From CAVTZP01 sp963739245 (GTDB lineage Bacteria > Chloroflexota > Dehalococcoidia > Dehalococcoidales > BS750m-G39), in the NCBI GenBank assembly GCA_963739245.1, contig CAVTZP010000008.1:1-20431 (forward strand): DNA of 20,431 nt, read 5' to 3'. Positions within the stretch are counted from its first letter, which is position 1, and every line of letters starts with the position of its first letter. Shown one piece after another: positions 6,873 to 15,295 of the stretch. A program made the position numbers and the translations under genes. The notes beneath the pieces are model-generated. The model was not told where the DNA came from. It made no database searches and was given only the letters and a program-made list of their open reading frames with translations.

Positions 6873-7359
6873 CTAGCTTCCCTCCACCATAGCTACGGCA
6901 TAGGCAGCTATCCCCTCCCCACGACCAACAAAGCCCAAGCCGTTAGTGGTGCTTGCCTTCACACTTACCTGACTTGGGGCGACACCAAGGGTCTGGCTGA
7001 GCTTGCTGCCGCATCTGGTCAATAAAATCTCTAAGTTTTGGCTTTTCAGCAATGATGGTGGCATCAACATTAACTATCTTAAAGCCGCTATCCTCCAGTT
7101 TATCCCGCGTTGCTTTAAGCAGGATTAGGCTGGAGATATCCTTATACTCCGGCTCGCCGGGGGGGAAATGGCTACCGATATCACCCAGAGCCGCCGCCCC
7201 GAGCAGGGCATCAATAATGGCGTGGGTCAGAACATCGGCGTCACTCCAGCCGCTAAGCCCGAGAGCAAAGGGGATATCTATCCCACCCAGCACCAGCCTT
7301 CGCCCTGAAGTCAGGGGATGAACATCATAGCCTATGCCAATACGCAGCTTATTTGTCAT
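6873..7359 (-). pseudogene. ispF: 2-C-methyl-D-erythritol 2,4-cyclodiphosphate synthase, single-base frameshift
   Basis: IspF cyclises CDP-methylerythritol 2-phosphate in the non-mevalonate isoprenoid pathway. Residues 1-118 read cleanly from the ATG at 7359, including the metal ligands in GYDVHPL and the GWSDADVLTHAIIDALLGAAALGDIG and HFPP signatures. At about 7005 one extra base shifts the frame, so the primary frame ends with a false tail (APDPWCRPK-like). The correct C-terminus (KLSQTLGVAPSQVSVKASTTNGLGFVGRGEGIAAYAVAM) continues in the next frame to the TAG at 6873. Removing one C near 7005 restores a normal-length protein of about 161 residues. The start overlaps the ispD stop. The rest is well conserved, which suggests a recent mutation or a sequence error rather than long decay. 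Confidence 0.88.
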
Positions 7360-8041
7360 GCTTTTTTAGCAAAGCCTCAGCTAAAGCCAGGTCATCAGGA
7401 TTCGTTATCTTTATATTATCATAGGCGCCCATATAGAGCTTAACCCGGTAGCCCAGACTCTCCACCAGCGAGGCGTCGTCGGTTACCTCACCCTTTGCCC
7501 GGCGGTAAGCCTCAGCTATTATATCAAACCTGAATACCTGTGGCGTCTGCACTGCCCACAGATTTTGCCGAGGTAGCGTCTGGTGCACAATTCTATCGTC
7601 ATCGGCAATCTTAATGGTATCAGTAACGGGAATGGCGGCTACAGCCGCGCCAGTTTCTTTGGCTGTGTTAAGCCCCTGCTCAATCAAGTCCTTGGTTACT
7701 AGCGGTCGGGCGCCGTCATGAATCACCACCCACTGGCAATTATTAAGCCGCTTGAGCCCCGCCGCCACCGAATCCTGCCGCCGCCTGCCCCCGGCACAGA
7801 CCTCAACCGGCTTAGACCACCCCTTTGTGGCTATAATCTGCCGGCACCACTCCAGATTCCTTTCACCCACCACCACCACTATTTGACTAACCTGGTCGCA
7901 GCCGTCAAAGACATCAACCGCCCAAGCCACAACCGGCTTTCCGCCCAGCAGGGCAAAGACCTTGTCCACCCCACCCATCCGCCGGCTCTCCCCCGCCGCC
8001 ACGATTATAGCGCCGACCTTTGGTTGGTTATTCATTTTCAT
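7349..8041 (-). CDS. ispD: 2-C-methyl-D-erythritol 4-phosphate cytidylyltransferase
   Basis: A 230-residue protein, normal family length. IspD condenses methylerythritol 4-phosphate with CTP in the non-mevalonate isoprenoid pathway. Visible signatures: the nucleotide-binding AAGESRRMG with the following lysine (about 15-27), GGRRRQDSVAAGL, IHDGARPLV, the PVTDTIK segment, QTPQVF, TDDASLVE and the C-terminal KITNPDDLALAE. The start at 8041 overlaps the end of radA by 14 bases (a second possible ATG lies two codons in), and its end overlaps the ispF start, so radA-ispD-ispF-cysS form one transcriptional unit. The gene is intact, unlike the two after it. Confidence 0.95.
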   Translation of the reverse strand: MKMNNQPKVGAIIVAAGESRRMGGVDKVFALLGGKPVVAWAVDVFDGCDQVSQIVVVVGERNLEWCRQIIATKGWSKPVEVCAGGRRRQDSVAAGLKRLNNCQWVVIHDGARPLVTKDLIEQGLNTAKETGAAVAAIPVTDTIKIADDDRIVHQTLPRQNLWAVQTPQVFRFDIIAEAYRRAKGEVTDDASLVESLGYRVKLYMGAYDNIKITNPDDLALAEALLKKHDK

Positions 8042-9416
8042 AACCCGTCTTACCCTTCACCAGCCCCACCCCAATTGCTTCTCTTAAAGTGCTGACCGGA
8101 ATAAGCTCAATATCTTTGGGCTTTGAAATCCTGCCGCTGACTTTAGGCACTAAACAGCGCTCAAACCCCAGCCTAGCCGCTTCTGTTACCCGCCGCTCTA
8201 GCTGGGAAACCGCCCGCAGTTCCCCACTCAGCCCAACCTCCCCCACCACGACTAAGCTAGGGTCAACAGCAATATCGCGGAAGCTGGAGGCAATAGCCAG
8301 GGCAAGACCCAAATCAGCCGCCGGCTCTTCAATCTTAAGCCCGCCGGTAACATTAACGATAATATCCTGATTACCCAGCCTTAAACCCACTCGCTTGGTC
8401 AGCACCGCAGCAATCAAAAGCAATCGGTTAAAGTCAACACCGTTAGCCGTGCGCCGGGGTAGGCCAAAGGCGGTGGGGGTAGTCAGGGCTTGAATCTCTA
8501 CCAGCAAGGGGCGGGTACCCTCAAGGGTGGGCACTACTGTTGAGCCGATGGCTTCACCCTGCCGTTGTGACAGGAAGGCTTTAGACGGATTATCCACCTC
8601 AACCAGGCCCTGCTCCTTCATCTCAAAGACACCGACCTCGTTGGTGGAGCCAAAACGATTTTTCACCCCGCGGAGGAGCCGGTAGGCGCTAAACGGCTCG
8701 CCCTCAAGGTATAGCACCACATCAACGATATGCTCAAGGACCCGGGGACCGGCAATAGCCCCATCCTTGGTCACATGCCCGGCGATAAAAACAGGCACGG
8801 CACTCTGTTTTGCCCAGCGCATCAGCCTCAGGGTACACTCGCGCACCTGAGTTATGCTCCCGGCAGCGGTATCAAGCTCAGGGAGATAGACCGCCTGGAT
8901 GGAATCAATGATGGCCAGCGAGGGAGATAGCTTCTCCAGCTGGTCCAGGATAACATCAATTTCAGTCTCCGCCAGGAGGTAAAGCCCCTCCCCCTTAACC
9001 CCGAGACGCTCTGCCCTCAGCCTGATTTGAGACAGGGTTTCCTCACCGGAGACATAAACCACCTTACCCTTAGCCTGTGCCACCAGAGCTGAGACCTGGA
9101 GAAGAAGGGTGGACTTGCCGATACCGGGGTCGCCGCCGATAAGCACCAGGGAGCCGGATACCACCCCTCCCCCCAGCACCCGATTAAGCTCAACGAGGGG
9201 AAGGGGGAGGCGGTCGGAGATATTAGCTACCACCTTAGATAGCTCCTGGGGCGGGTTTTCTACGACAGAAATGCGGGAGGGGGCAGCTACCGTAGTTTCA
9301 ACGAAGCTATTCCACTCTTGGCAGTTAGGGCAACGCCCCAGCCACTTGAGACTTTCCTTGCCACACTGCTGGCAGACAAAGACGTTCCTAAGTGGGGATT
9401 TGTCTGATTTGCCCAC
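8028..9416 (-). CDS. radA: DNA repair protein RadA/Sms
   Basis: A 462-residue protein, full length. RadA is a RecA-like helicase that helps branch migration during recombination repair. Its domains are all visible: an N-terminal zinc finger (C15-x2-C18 ... C29-x2-C32), a RecA-type ATPase with Walker A GDPGIGKST (95-103), the RadA-specific KNRFG motif (252-256), and a Lon-like C-terminal domain (GGLKIEEPAADLGLALAI). The start codon is GTG at 9414-9416, placed two dozen residues before the first zinc cysteines' end, with only a weak ribosome site. The gene begins 58 bases after the OadB-like gene and overlaps ispD at its end. Its intactness contrasts with the downstream cysS and ispF. Confidence 0.95.
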   Translation of the reverse strand: MGKSDKSPLRNVFVCQQCGKESLKWLGRCPNCQEWNSFVETTVAAPSRISVVENPPQELSKVVANISDRLPLPLVELNRVLGGGVVSGSLVLIGGDPGIGKSTLLLQVSALVAQAKGKVVYVSGEETLSQIRLRAERLGVKGEGLYLLAETEIDVILDQLEKLSPSLAIIDSIQAVYLPELDTAAGSITQVRECTLRLMRWAKQSAVPVFIAGHVTKDGAIAGPRVLEHIVDVVLYLEGEPFSAYRLLRGVKNRFGSTNEVGVFEMKEQGLVEVDNPSKAFLSQRQGEAIGSTVVPTLEGTRPLLVEIQALTTPTAFGLPRRTANGVDFNRLLLIAAVLTKRVGLRLGNQDIIVNVTGGLKIEEPAADLGLALAIASSFRDIAVDPSLVVVGEVGLSGELRAVSQLERRVTEAARLGFERCLVPKVSGRISKPKDIELIPVSTLREAIGVGLVKGKTGYENE

Positions 9417-9474
9417 GAGCTAACTTTACTGCATTTTTAGTAGCAAAGCAATAATAGTGGACAGCCTAACTTTA

Positions 9475-10620
9475 TTAGACTGGGAGTATGTGCATTCCGG
9501 CTAAAATCGCCAGCATTACTGATGCCGCCATCACCGAACCAATCTGCCCACCGGTATTGGCACCGATAGCATGCCACAAAAGGAAGCTTCTCGGGTTCGC
9601 CTTCTGACCCTCTTTCTGCACCACCCTAGAAGACATAGGAAAAGCCGAAGTACCGGCAGCGCCAATCAGGGGATTAACCTTGCCCTTAGTAATCACCCGC
9701 ATGAGCTTTCCCAGCAGGACACCGGCAACAGTATCCAGGGCAATAGCCAGTAGCCCAAGGGCGAAGACCAGGATGGTCCGCCATTGCAGGAAATTGCCGG
9801 CGAGCATAGAGCAACCAATACAAAGCCCAAGTAGAAGGGTCACAATATTGACCATAGCACCAGAGGAAACATCAGCTAAGCGGCCAACCACCCCCGATTC
9901 CTTGAGGAGGTTCCCCAGCATCATCATACCCATCAAGGGGGCGCCCATCGGGGCAATCAACATAGTCAGTAAGCCAGCCACAATGGGAAAAAGAATCTTA
10001 ACCCGCTTAGACACCTTCTTCTCCCCGTAAGCCATCACCACTTCACGCTCAGCCTTAGTCGTGAGTGCCCGCATAATTGGCGGCTGGATAATGGGCACGA
10101 GTGACATGTAAGAATAAGCGGCAATAGAGACTGCCGGCAGTAGATCACGGGCGTATTTGCTGGTAACATAGATTGCCGTCGGGCCGTCGCAGGCGCCGAT
10201 TATAGCGATAGAAGCCGCCTCAGGACGGTGAAACCCCAGCGCCAGGGCAAGAATAAGGGTTAAGAAGATTCCAAACTGCCCGGCAGCGCCGAAGATGAGC
10301 ACCGACGGGTTAGCTAACATCGGCCCGAAATCTATCATCGCCCCCAGCCCGACGAAGATAAGACAGGGGAATATCTCGGTGAGAATGCCCGCTTTATAGA
10401 TAATATTGAGCACCCCACCTTCAGAACTGGCGGCAAGCCCAGCCAGAGGCAGGTTGCCCAGGATTATCCCGAAGCCGATAGGGATAAGAAGCAAGGGCTC
10501 GAAGCCCTTGGCTATCGCCAGATAAATGAGAACGCACCCCAGCAATATTAGAAAAGCACTTTGCCAGGTGAGATGGGTAAACCCTGTTACCAAGGCCGAC
10601 AAAACTTCAGTCCACGACAT
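9475..10620 (-). CDS. oadB: Sodium-ion-translocating decarboxylase, beta subunit (OadB/GcdB/MmdB family)
   Basis: A 381-residue polytopic membrane protein of normal length. In this family the beta subunit decarboxylates the carboxybiotin carrier and couples this to sodium export. Signatures: GFGIILGNLP (first re-entrant region), FVGLGAMIDFGP, the conserved aspartate in GACDGPTAIYVTSKYA, and the C-terminal NPLIGAAGTSAFPMSSR and NTGGQIGSV segments. Which acid is used (oxaloacetate, methylmalonyl-CoA or glutaconyl-CoA) depends on the alpha subunit, which is not in the window. The ATG at 10620 has AAGGAG 5 bases upstream. It follows a 43-residue OadG-like gene by 44 bases; a biotinyl carrier gene lies 1.8 kb upstream on the same strand. 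Confidence 0.93.
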   Translation of the reverse strand: MSWTEVLSALVTGFTHLTWQSAFLILLGCVLIYLAIAKGFEPLLLIPIGFGIILGNLPLAGLAASSEGGVLNIIYKAGILTEIFPCLIFVGLGAMIDFGPMLANPSVLIFGAAGQFGIFLTLILALALGFHRPEAASIAIIGACDGPTAIYVTSKYARDLLPAVSIAAYSYMSLVPIIQPPIMRALTTKAEREVVMAYGEKKVSKRVKILFPIVAGLLTMLIAPMGAPLMGMMMLGNLLKESGVVGRLADVSSGAMVNIVTLLLGLCIGCSMLAGNFLQWRTILVFALGLLAIALDTVAGVLLGKLMRVITKGKVNPLIGAAGTSAFPMSSRVVQKEGQKANPRSFLLWHAIGANTGGQIGSVMAASVMLAILAGMHILPV

Positions 10621-10664
10621 ATAAACTCCTTACTAGCCCCGATCTGTAACCCTTACTTGCCCTC

Positions 10665-10796
10665 TTACTTCTTCTCTTCCTTGTAGGGAAAGAGCTTATC
10701 CAGGAGCCGGATTACCAGGGTCAGGATGTAGAGGGTCAGGAAGGTAACCCCCATCCCGGCTATGGTCATCGTCAAGCCAAAAACCCAATCTTTCAT
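10665..10796 (-). CDS. OadG-like small membrane subunit of a sodium-pumping decarboxylase
   Basis: A 43-residue frame directly upstream of the beta-subunit gene. It has one transmembrane helix (about 6-31), preceded by MKDWVFGLTMT and followed by a charged tail (DKLFPYKEEKK). Gamma (OadG) subunits have this layout: one N-terminal helix with a GMGVTFLTLYIL-type pattern, then a hydrophilic tail that binds zinc and the alpha subunit. This one lacks the longer Pro/Ala tail, so it is a minimal form. The start at 10796 has AAGGTGA about 5 bases upstream. Position and helix pattern both support the call; the short length keeps confidence moderate. Confidence 0.78.
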   Translation of the reverse strand: MKDWVFGLTMTIAGMGVTFLTLYILTLVIRLLDKLFPYKEEKK

Positions 10797-10818
10797 ACTT
10801 CACCTTACCTAAAACACA

Positions 10819-10848
10819 ATATTATTACAAAAATAGCTGCCATGTAAA
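10819..10848 (-). promoter_or_regulatory. Possible promoter for the oadG-oadB unit
   Basis: The minus strand reads TTTACA (10843-10848), an 18-base spacer, and TAATAT (10819-10824). The predicted start near 10812 leaves a leader that includes the AAGGTGA ribosome site before the ATG at 10796. The -10 matches consensus at only four of six positions. Confidence 0.4.
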
Positions 10849-10866
10849 TACAGAGTCCTGTTTCGG

Positions 10867-11829
10867 CTATTTCTTTGTTTTCTCCTTTTCCTTAGGATTC
10901 TCTAAAGCCGGTGCTTCTTCCTGCTTCTTGGGCAGGGCGACCGATAGTACTACCGAACCCGCCAGGATGGCGACCACTACTCCTAAAGAAATTAACACCG
11001 GTATTGGGAACACATCGGTGAGTAACATCTTAACTCCGACAAAGGCAAGGACGATGCAAATACCGGTGGAAAGGTAACGGAAGAGGTAAAAAAGCCCGGC
11101 CAGGGCAAAGAAAAGGGCTCGTAGACCAAGAATGGCGAATATGTTAGAGCTGTAAACGATGAGAGGGTCACGGGTAATGCCCAATACCGCCGGAACCGAG
11201 TCCGTAGCGAACATTATGTCCATGGTCTCAATGGCGATCAGGACAATGATAAGGGGCGTAGCATATAGAAGCCCGTTGCTCCGCTTAAAAAAGCTGGCGC
11301 CATCGTATTCCGGTGCCACCGGTATGATTTTTCGAGCAAAGCGGACTATCGGGTTCTTTTCCGGCTCAACCTCTATCTCTTTTTGCGTCATCAGCTTTAT
11401 GGCGGTGTAGATAAGGAAAGCCCCCAGGAGATAGACAAGAAAATGAAATCTCTCAATCAGGGTAATGCCGGCAAAGATGAAAATACCCCGGAAGAAGATG
11501 GCACCAAGAATGCCCCAGAGTAAGACCTTCCGCTGCGCCTCACGAGGCACAGCAAAATAGGTGAAGATTGCCAGAAAGACAAAGAGATTATCCACACTCA
11601 GGGAATACTCGACAAGATAGGAGGTAGTGAACAAAATCCCCTTCTCATGTCCCAGATAGAAATAGATAACGACATTAAAGGCGAGGGCTAAGGCGACCCA
11701 GAACCCAACCAGTTTTAGGGCTTCTTTGACCGGGATAACATGAGCCTTGCGCTGGAAGACAAACAAATCAAGGAAAAGTGCCACCACAAAAACAACGATG
11801 AAAACTGGCCAGAGATAAGCTTCGCTCAT
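10867..11829 (-). CDS. TerC/Alx-family integral membrane protein
   Basis: A 320-residue protein with about nine transmembrane helices. Diagnostic TerC motifs are present: SLSVDNLFVFLAIF (around residues 77-90) and MFATDSVPAVLGITRDPLIVYSSNIFAILGLRALFF (around 208-243). The aspartates in these motifs are thought to bind a divalent cation; Alx/TerC proteins have been linked to manganese export and to metal loading of exported enzymes, while the tellurium-resistance name is historical. The C-terminal 25 residues are charged and cytoplasmic-like. The start at 11829 has a GGCGAAAGAG ribosome site. It lies 70 bases after the UspA gene and 70 bases before the OadG-like gene, so it interrupts the decarboxylase cluster. 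Confidence 0.92.
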   Translation of the reverse strand: MSEAYLWPVFIVVFVVALFLDLFVFQRKAHVIPVKEALKLVGFWVALALAFNVVIYFYLGHEKGILFTTSYLVEYSLSVDNLFVFLAIFTYFAVPREAQRKVLLWGILGAIFFRGIFIFAGITLIERFHFLVYLLGAFLIYTAIKLMTQKEIEVEPEKNPIVRFARKIIPVAPEYDGASFFKRSNGLLYATPLIIVLIAIETMDIMFATDSVPAVLGITRDPLIVYSSNIFAILGLRALFFALAGLFYLFRYLSTGICIVLAFVGVKMLLTDVFPIPVLISLGVVVAILAGSVVLSVALPKKQEEAPALENPKEKEKTKK

Positions 11830-11899
11830 TACTCTTTCGCCATCCTTACTAGGAACGCAATTGCTACGCTATTATTATCTAATATTATCCAAGCCCACA

Positions 11900-12370
11900 C
11901 TAGACGCCGGGCACACACCCTGGAACTCGCACCATTAAGACCGGTACACTGACAGAACGGACAAGGCGATCGGCAACACTGCCCCATACCCAACGGCTTA
12001 TTCCCGAGCGCCCATGGGTAGCAATAACCACTAAATCTACGTCATTCTTGTTAGCATAGTCACTGAGGGCTTCGCCAGCCTTACCATAGATTACATCTGC
12101 TCTGACATTTGCGCCAGTTTTTTCAAGGCGGGCGACAACTTCTTTAAGGTATTTCTCCGCCTCTGTCTTTCGATGAGTTTCAAATGCTTTTACCTGCTCT
12201 AGGGATGTGAACTGCGATACTTCTCTACCATACGGCACGGAAAGAGGCTCAACTGCTTGCACAATTATCACCTCAGGGGACTTACATCCTTTTACTACAG
12301 TCTCTAAATGAGGGAATACACACTCAGCCAACTTTGAGCCATCCAGTGGAACCATAATCTTCTTATACAT
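11900..12370 (-). CDS. Universal stress protein, UspA family
   Basis: A 156-residue single-domain UspA protein. It starts MYKKIMVPLDGSKLAE, the usual first beta strand and aspartate loop, and has the C-terminal nucleotide-binding stretch ATHGRSGISRWVWGSVADRLVRSVSVPVLMVR, close to the G-x2-G-x9-G-S/T pattern of ATP-binding members (the first glycine is alanine). UspA proteins are soluble and respond to starvation and stress; the specific partner is unknown. The ATG at 12370 has AGAGGAA immediately upstream. It lies between the biotin-carrier and TerC genes on the same strand. The length is normal. Confidence 0.92.
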   Translation of the reverse strand: MYKKIMVPLDGSKLAECVFPHLETVVKGCKSPEVIIVQAVEPLSVPYGREVSQFTSLEQVKAFETHRKTEAEKYLKEVVARLEKTGANVRADVIYGKAGEALSDYANKNDVDLVVIATHGRSGISRWVWGSVADRLVRSVSVPVLMVRVPGCVPGV

Positions 12371-12445
12371 TTCCTCTCATCCTCCATCAAATGCCACACT
12401 GGCTCTGTCTTATAAACATCCTCACCAATAAGAGGACTGCGCTCC

Positions 12446-12667
12446 CTAATATTCAATAACCGTCACTAACTCGCCGGTCTCAACCACCTGCCCTACGGAA
12501 AGTTCTATCTTGACAATCTTGCCGCCAACCGGAGCTAATATCGGATTCTCCATCTTCATTGCTTCTATTAAACAGAGTATATCCCCCTCCTTAACCATAT
12601 CCCCGGCTTTAACGTTGACGCTGGTTATCTTGCCCGTTATCGGGATCTCAACCTTCTCTTGTGACAA
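12446..12667 (-). CDS. Stand-alone biotinyl/lipoyl carrier protein
   Basis: A 73-residue biotinyl domain with the attachment site EAMKMEN (the lysine at about 42 is biotinylated), flanked by symmetric hammerhead strands beginning EIPITGKITSVNVKAGDMVKEGD and ending GQVVETGELVTVIEY. The start codon is TTG at 12665-12667, supported by AGGAGAG about 7 bases upstream; no better in-frame start exists. Such small carriers serve acyl-CoA carboxylases or sodium-pumping decarboxylases. Because oadB and an OadG-like gene follow on the same strand, it most likely carries CO2 to that membrane pump. The alpha carboxyltransferase subunit and the biotin protein ligase are absent here. Confidence 0.9.
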   Translation of the reverse strand: MSQEKVEIPITGKITSVNVKAGDMVKEGDILCLIEAMKMENPILAPVGGKIVKIELSVGQVVETGELVTVIEY

Positions 12668-12712
12668 TTTCCACTCTCCTTTCTGCTCTCTCGTCCCCAG
12701 TTTAGGCGCATT

Positions 12713-12746
12713 AAAAAGGGCGGTTAGACCATCCTATTTCCGCCCT
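12713..12746 (-). terminator. Rho-independent terminator after clpC
   Basis: On the minus strand GGGCGG (12740-12745 complement) pairs with CCGCCC (12718-12723 complement) across a 16-base loop and is followed by TTTTT (12717-12713). It lies 33 bases past the clpC stop and upstream of the biotin-carrier gene, which therefore needs its own promoter. Confidence 0.75.
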
Positions 12747-12778
12747 GCATATAAAAGCTAAACTACTGGCATATGAAT

Positions 12779-15250
12779 TTAGGCTTTCTCTTCTCCCGCC
12801 AATGCCACCACCACTGCTGGGTGCACTACGATCTCCTCCCCCTCCACATCAACGACCGCCGTATCTCCAGGCTGGAATTTGCCACGGAGAAAGTCCTCCG
12901 AAAGTTTATCCTCAACCATATCCTGAATTACCCGGCGTAATGGCCTGGCCCCGAAGACCTCATCATAGCCCTTTTCCCCAAGAAGGTCTTTGGCGGCATC
13001 GGTCACCTCAAGCTTTATCCCCTTCTCCGCAAGCTGCTTGGAAACCTGAGTCAGCATCAGGTCAACTATCTTTCGGATATCCTCCTTGGTCAGAGCATGA
13101 AAAACAACCACGCCATCAATGCGGTTCAAGAACTCGGGGCGGAAGGTCTTCTTCAGCTCGCCAAGCAGCTTCTCCTTCATCCGCTCGTAGGTTTCCTCAC
13201 GGGTCTTAGTCTCGTCGCCATGAGCGGCAAAACCAATAGTGGTGCCCTTCCTGATTAGCTCGGCGCCAACATTGCTGGTCATAACGATAACGGCGTTGCG
13301 GAAGTCAACCCGCCGACCCTTGGCATCGGTGAGATGACCATCGTCAAATATCTGCAGTAGTATATTGAAGACATCAGGGTGAGCCTTTTCAATCTCATCA
13401 AGGAGTATGGTGCAGTACGACTTGCGCCTTACTGCCTCGGTGAGTTGCCCGCCTTCATCATAGCCAACATATCCCGGGGGTGCCCCGACCAATCGGGCGA
13501 CAGTATGCCGTTCCATAAACTCAGACATATCAAGCCTGATTAGGGCGTCCTCGCTGCCAAACATGAACTCAGCCAGGGCTCTGACCAACTCCGTCTTACC
13601 CACGCCGGTGGGACCAAGAAAGATAAAGTTGCCTATTGGGTGTCTCGGGTCCTTGAGCCCGGCTCGGGCTCGACGTACCGCCCGAGCAATGGTATTAATT
13701 GCCTCATCCTGCCCGACGATTCTCTTATGCAGTGCCTCCTCCATGTGAAGCAGTCGGCTGGTCTCCTCGTTCGCCAACTGCACCACCGGGATTCCGGTCC
13801 ACATACTAACTACCTGAGCAATATCCTCCTCAGTTACTACTGGCTTCTCCTGTTCCTGCTCCGCCTGCCAATCCTTTTCCATCTGCTTTAATTTCTCTTC
13901 AATCTGAAGCTCACGCTGGCGCAGTTCAGCGGCATACTCATACTGCTGGGCAGCCAGGGCAGCCTCCTTATCCTTACGCACACTCTCCTGGGCGCGCCTT
14001 GCCTCTTTCAAGGTAATTGGTATTGTCCGGCGCTTAATCCTTACCCGCGACGCCGCCTCATCAATCAGGTCAATCGCCTTATCAGGGAGAAAGCGGTCAG
14101 GGATATATCTCGCCGATAGCGTTGCTGCCGCCGCCAGTGCCTTATCGCTTATTGTTAGCTGGTGATGCTGCTCGTAGCGCTCATTAACCCCGTGCAATAT
14201 CTCAAGGGTTTCATCTACGGAAGGCTCTTCAACCAAAATCGGCTGGAAGCGCCGCTCCAGGGCGGCATCCCGCTCGACATACTTACGGTAATCATCAAGG
14301 GTGGTGGCACCAATGCACTGCAACTCCCCTCGCGCCAGCGATGGCTTGAGGATATTGGCGGCATCAACCGCCCCCTCCGCCGCCCCGGCACCGACCATGG
14401 TGTGGAACTCATCAATAAAGAGGACGCAGTTACCGGCCGCCTTTATCTCATCAATGACCTTCTTCAGCCGTTCCTCAAACTCGCCGCGGTACTTTGTCCC
14501 CGCCACCAGCGCCCCGATATCAAGGGTAAGTATTCTCTTTCCTTCCAGTGTTTCCGGGACATCGCCGGCGACGATGCGGTGAGCCAAGCCTTCAACAATG
14601 GCCGTTTTCCCCACTCCAGGCTCGCCAATGAGGGCGGGATTATTCTTGGTGCGGCGACTGAGAATTTGAATCACCCGCTCAATCTCTTTGTTCCGTCCGA
14701 TGACCGGGTCAAGCTTCCCGGCACGGGAAGCCGCCGTCAGGTCAATGCCAAGCTGGTCCAGAAGCGGGGTGCGGCTTGTGGTGCGGGCGGGTTTGGCTCG
14801 AGTCAAACCCTCACCGAGGACACGAAGGGTTTCAGCACGCGCCTGCTCCAGGGTGATACCAAAACTATCCAGAACATCAGACGCCACCCCTCCCCCCTCA
14901 CGCAACAGTCCCAGTAAAAGGTGCTCGGTGCCGATATAGTTATGGCCGAGGTGACGGGCTTCGTCTATAGCCAGCTCAATGACCCGTTTCGCCCTCGGCG
15001 TAAGTCCAATCTCACCGGTAGCCGGTTTATCGCCCCGGCCGATGATAAACTCCACTGCCGAGCGTGCCTTACTCAGGCTCACACCCAGATTGGCTAAAAC
15101 CTTAGCTCCAACCCCCTCATCCTCACGCAGCAAACCAAGCATGATATGCTCGGTGCCGATATAGCTGTGATTAAAGTGCTGGGCTTCTTCTTGGGCCAGG
15201 GTGAGAACCCTGCGCGCTCGCTCGGAGAACTTTTCAAATCGACTAGCCAT
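12779..15250 (-). CDS. clpC: ATP-dependent Clp protease ATP-binding subunit ClpC
   Basis: An 823-residue Hsp100 AAA+ unfoldase, full length. Domains in order: Clp N-domain with two repeats (about 1-145, FNHSYIGTEHIMLGLL and LGHNYIGTEHLLLGLL), first AAA+ with Walker A GEPGVGKTA (209-217) and Walker B VLFIDEFHT, a UVR-type coiled-coil middle region (about 430-475) that marks ClpC rather than ClpA or ClpB, and a second AAA+ with LGPTGVGKTEL and ILLDEIEKAHPD. A ClpP-binding type loop lies in the second module. ClpC feeds unfolded proteins to ClpP in the cytosol. The start at 15250 has AGGTAAGGA directly upstream, but the promoter places the transcript start only about 3 bases before the ATG. The gene begins 46 bases after the 5S rRNA. 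Confidence 0.97.
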   Translation of the reverse strand: MASRFEKFSERARRVLTLAQEEAQHFNHSYIGTEHIMLGLLREDEGVGAKVLANLGVSLSKARSAVEFIIGRGDKPATGEIGLTPRAKRVIELAIDEARHLGHNYIGTEHLLLGLLREGGGVASDVLDSFGITLEQARAETLRVLGEGLTRAKPARTTSRTPLLDQLGIDLTAASRAGKLDPVIGRNKEIERVIQILSRRTKNNPALIGEPGVGKTAIVEGLAHRIVAGDVPETLEGKRILTLDIGALVAGTKYRGEFEERLKKVIDEIKAAGNCVLFIDEFHTMVGAGAAEGAVDAANILKPSLARGELQCIGATTLDDYRKYVERDAALERRFQPILVEEPSVDETLEILHGVNERYEQHHQLTISDKALAAAATLSARYIPDRFLPDKAIDLIDEAASRVRIKRRTIPITLKEARRAQESVRKDKEAALAAQQYEYAAELRQRELQIEEKLKQMEKDWQAEQEQEKPVVTEEDIAQVVSMWTGIPVVQLANEETSRLLHMEEALHKRIVGQDEAINTIARAVRRARAGLKDPRHPIGNFIFLGPTGVGKTELVRALAEFMFGSEDALIRLDMSEFMERHTVARLVGAPPGYVGYDEGGQLTEAVRRKSYCTILLDEIEKAHPDVFNILLQIFDDGHLTDAKGRRVDFRNAVIVMTSNVGAELIRKGTTIGFAAHGDETKTREETYERMKEKLLGELKKTFRPEFLNRIDGVVVFHALTKEDIRKIVDLMLTQVSKQLAEKGIKLEVTDAAKDLLGEKGYDEVFGARPLRRVIQDMVEDKLSEDFLRGKFQPGDTAVVDVEGEEIVVHPAVVVALAGEEKA

Positions 15251-15259
15251 TCCTTACCT

Positions 15260-15288
15260 ATTATAGAGCAACCACTCTTAAAGGTCAA
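15260..15288 (-). promoter_or_regulatory. Sigma70-type promoter for clpC, near-leaderless
   Basis: The minus strand reads TTGACC (15283-15288), exactly 17 bases, then a perfect TATAAT (15260-15265). The predicted start is about 15253, 3 bases before the ATG at 15250. It begins 8 bases after the 5S rRNA 3' end. No CIRCE or CtsR-like operator is visible in this short gap. Confidence 0.85.
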
Positions 15289-15295
15289 AAGCCCC

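Noticed and set aside
7030..7080. Programmed frameshifting as the explanation for ispF
   Set aside because: No slippery heptamer or downstream pseudoknot is evident at the shift near 7005, and IspF is not known to use recoding.
12802..13209. 135-residue plus-strand open frame within clpC
   Set aside because: Proline/serine-rich shadow of the clpC coding strand.
14162..14917. 251-residue plus-strand open frame
   Set aside because: It lies wholly antisense within clpC, which is intact and strongly conserved; it has no domain signal or ribosome site.
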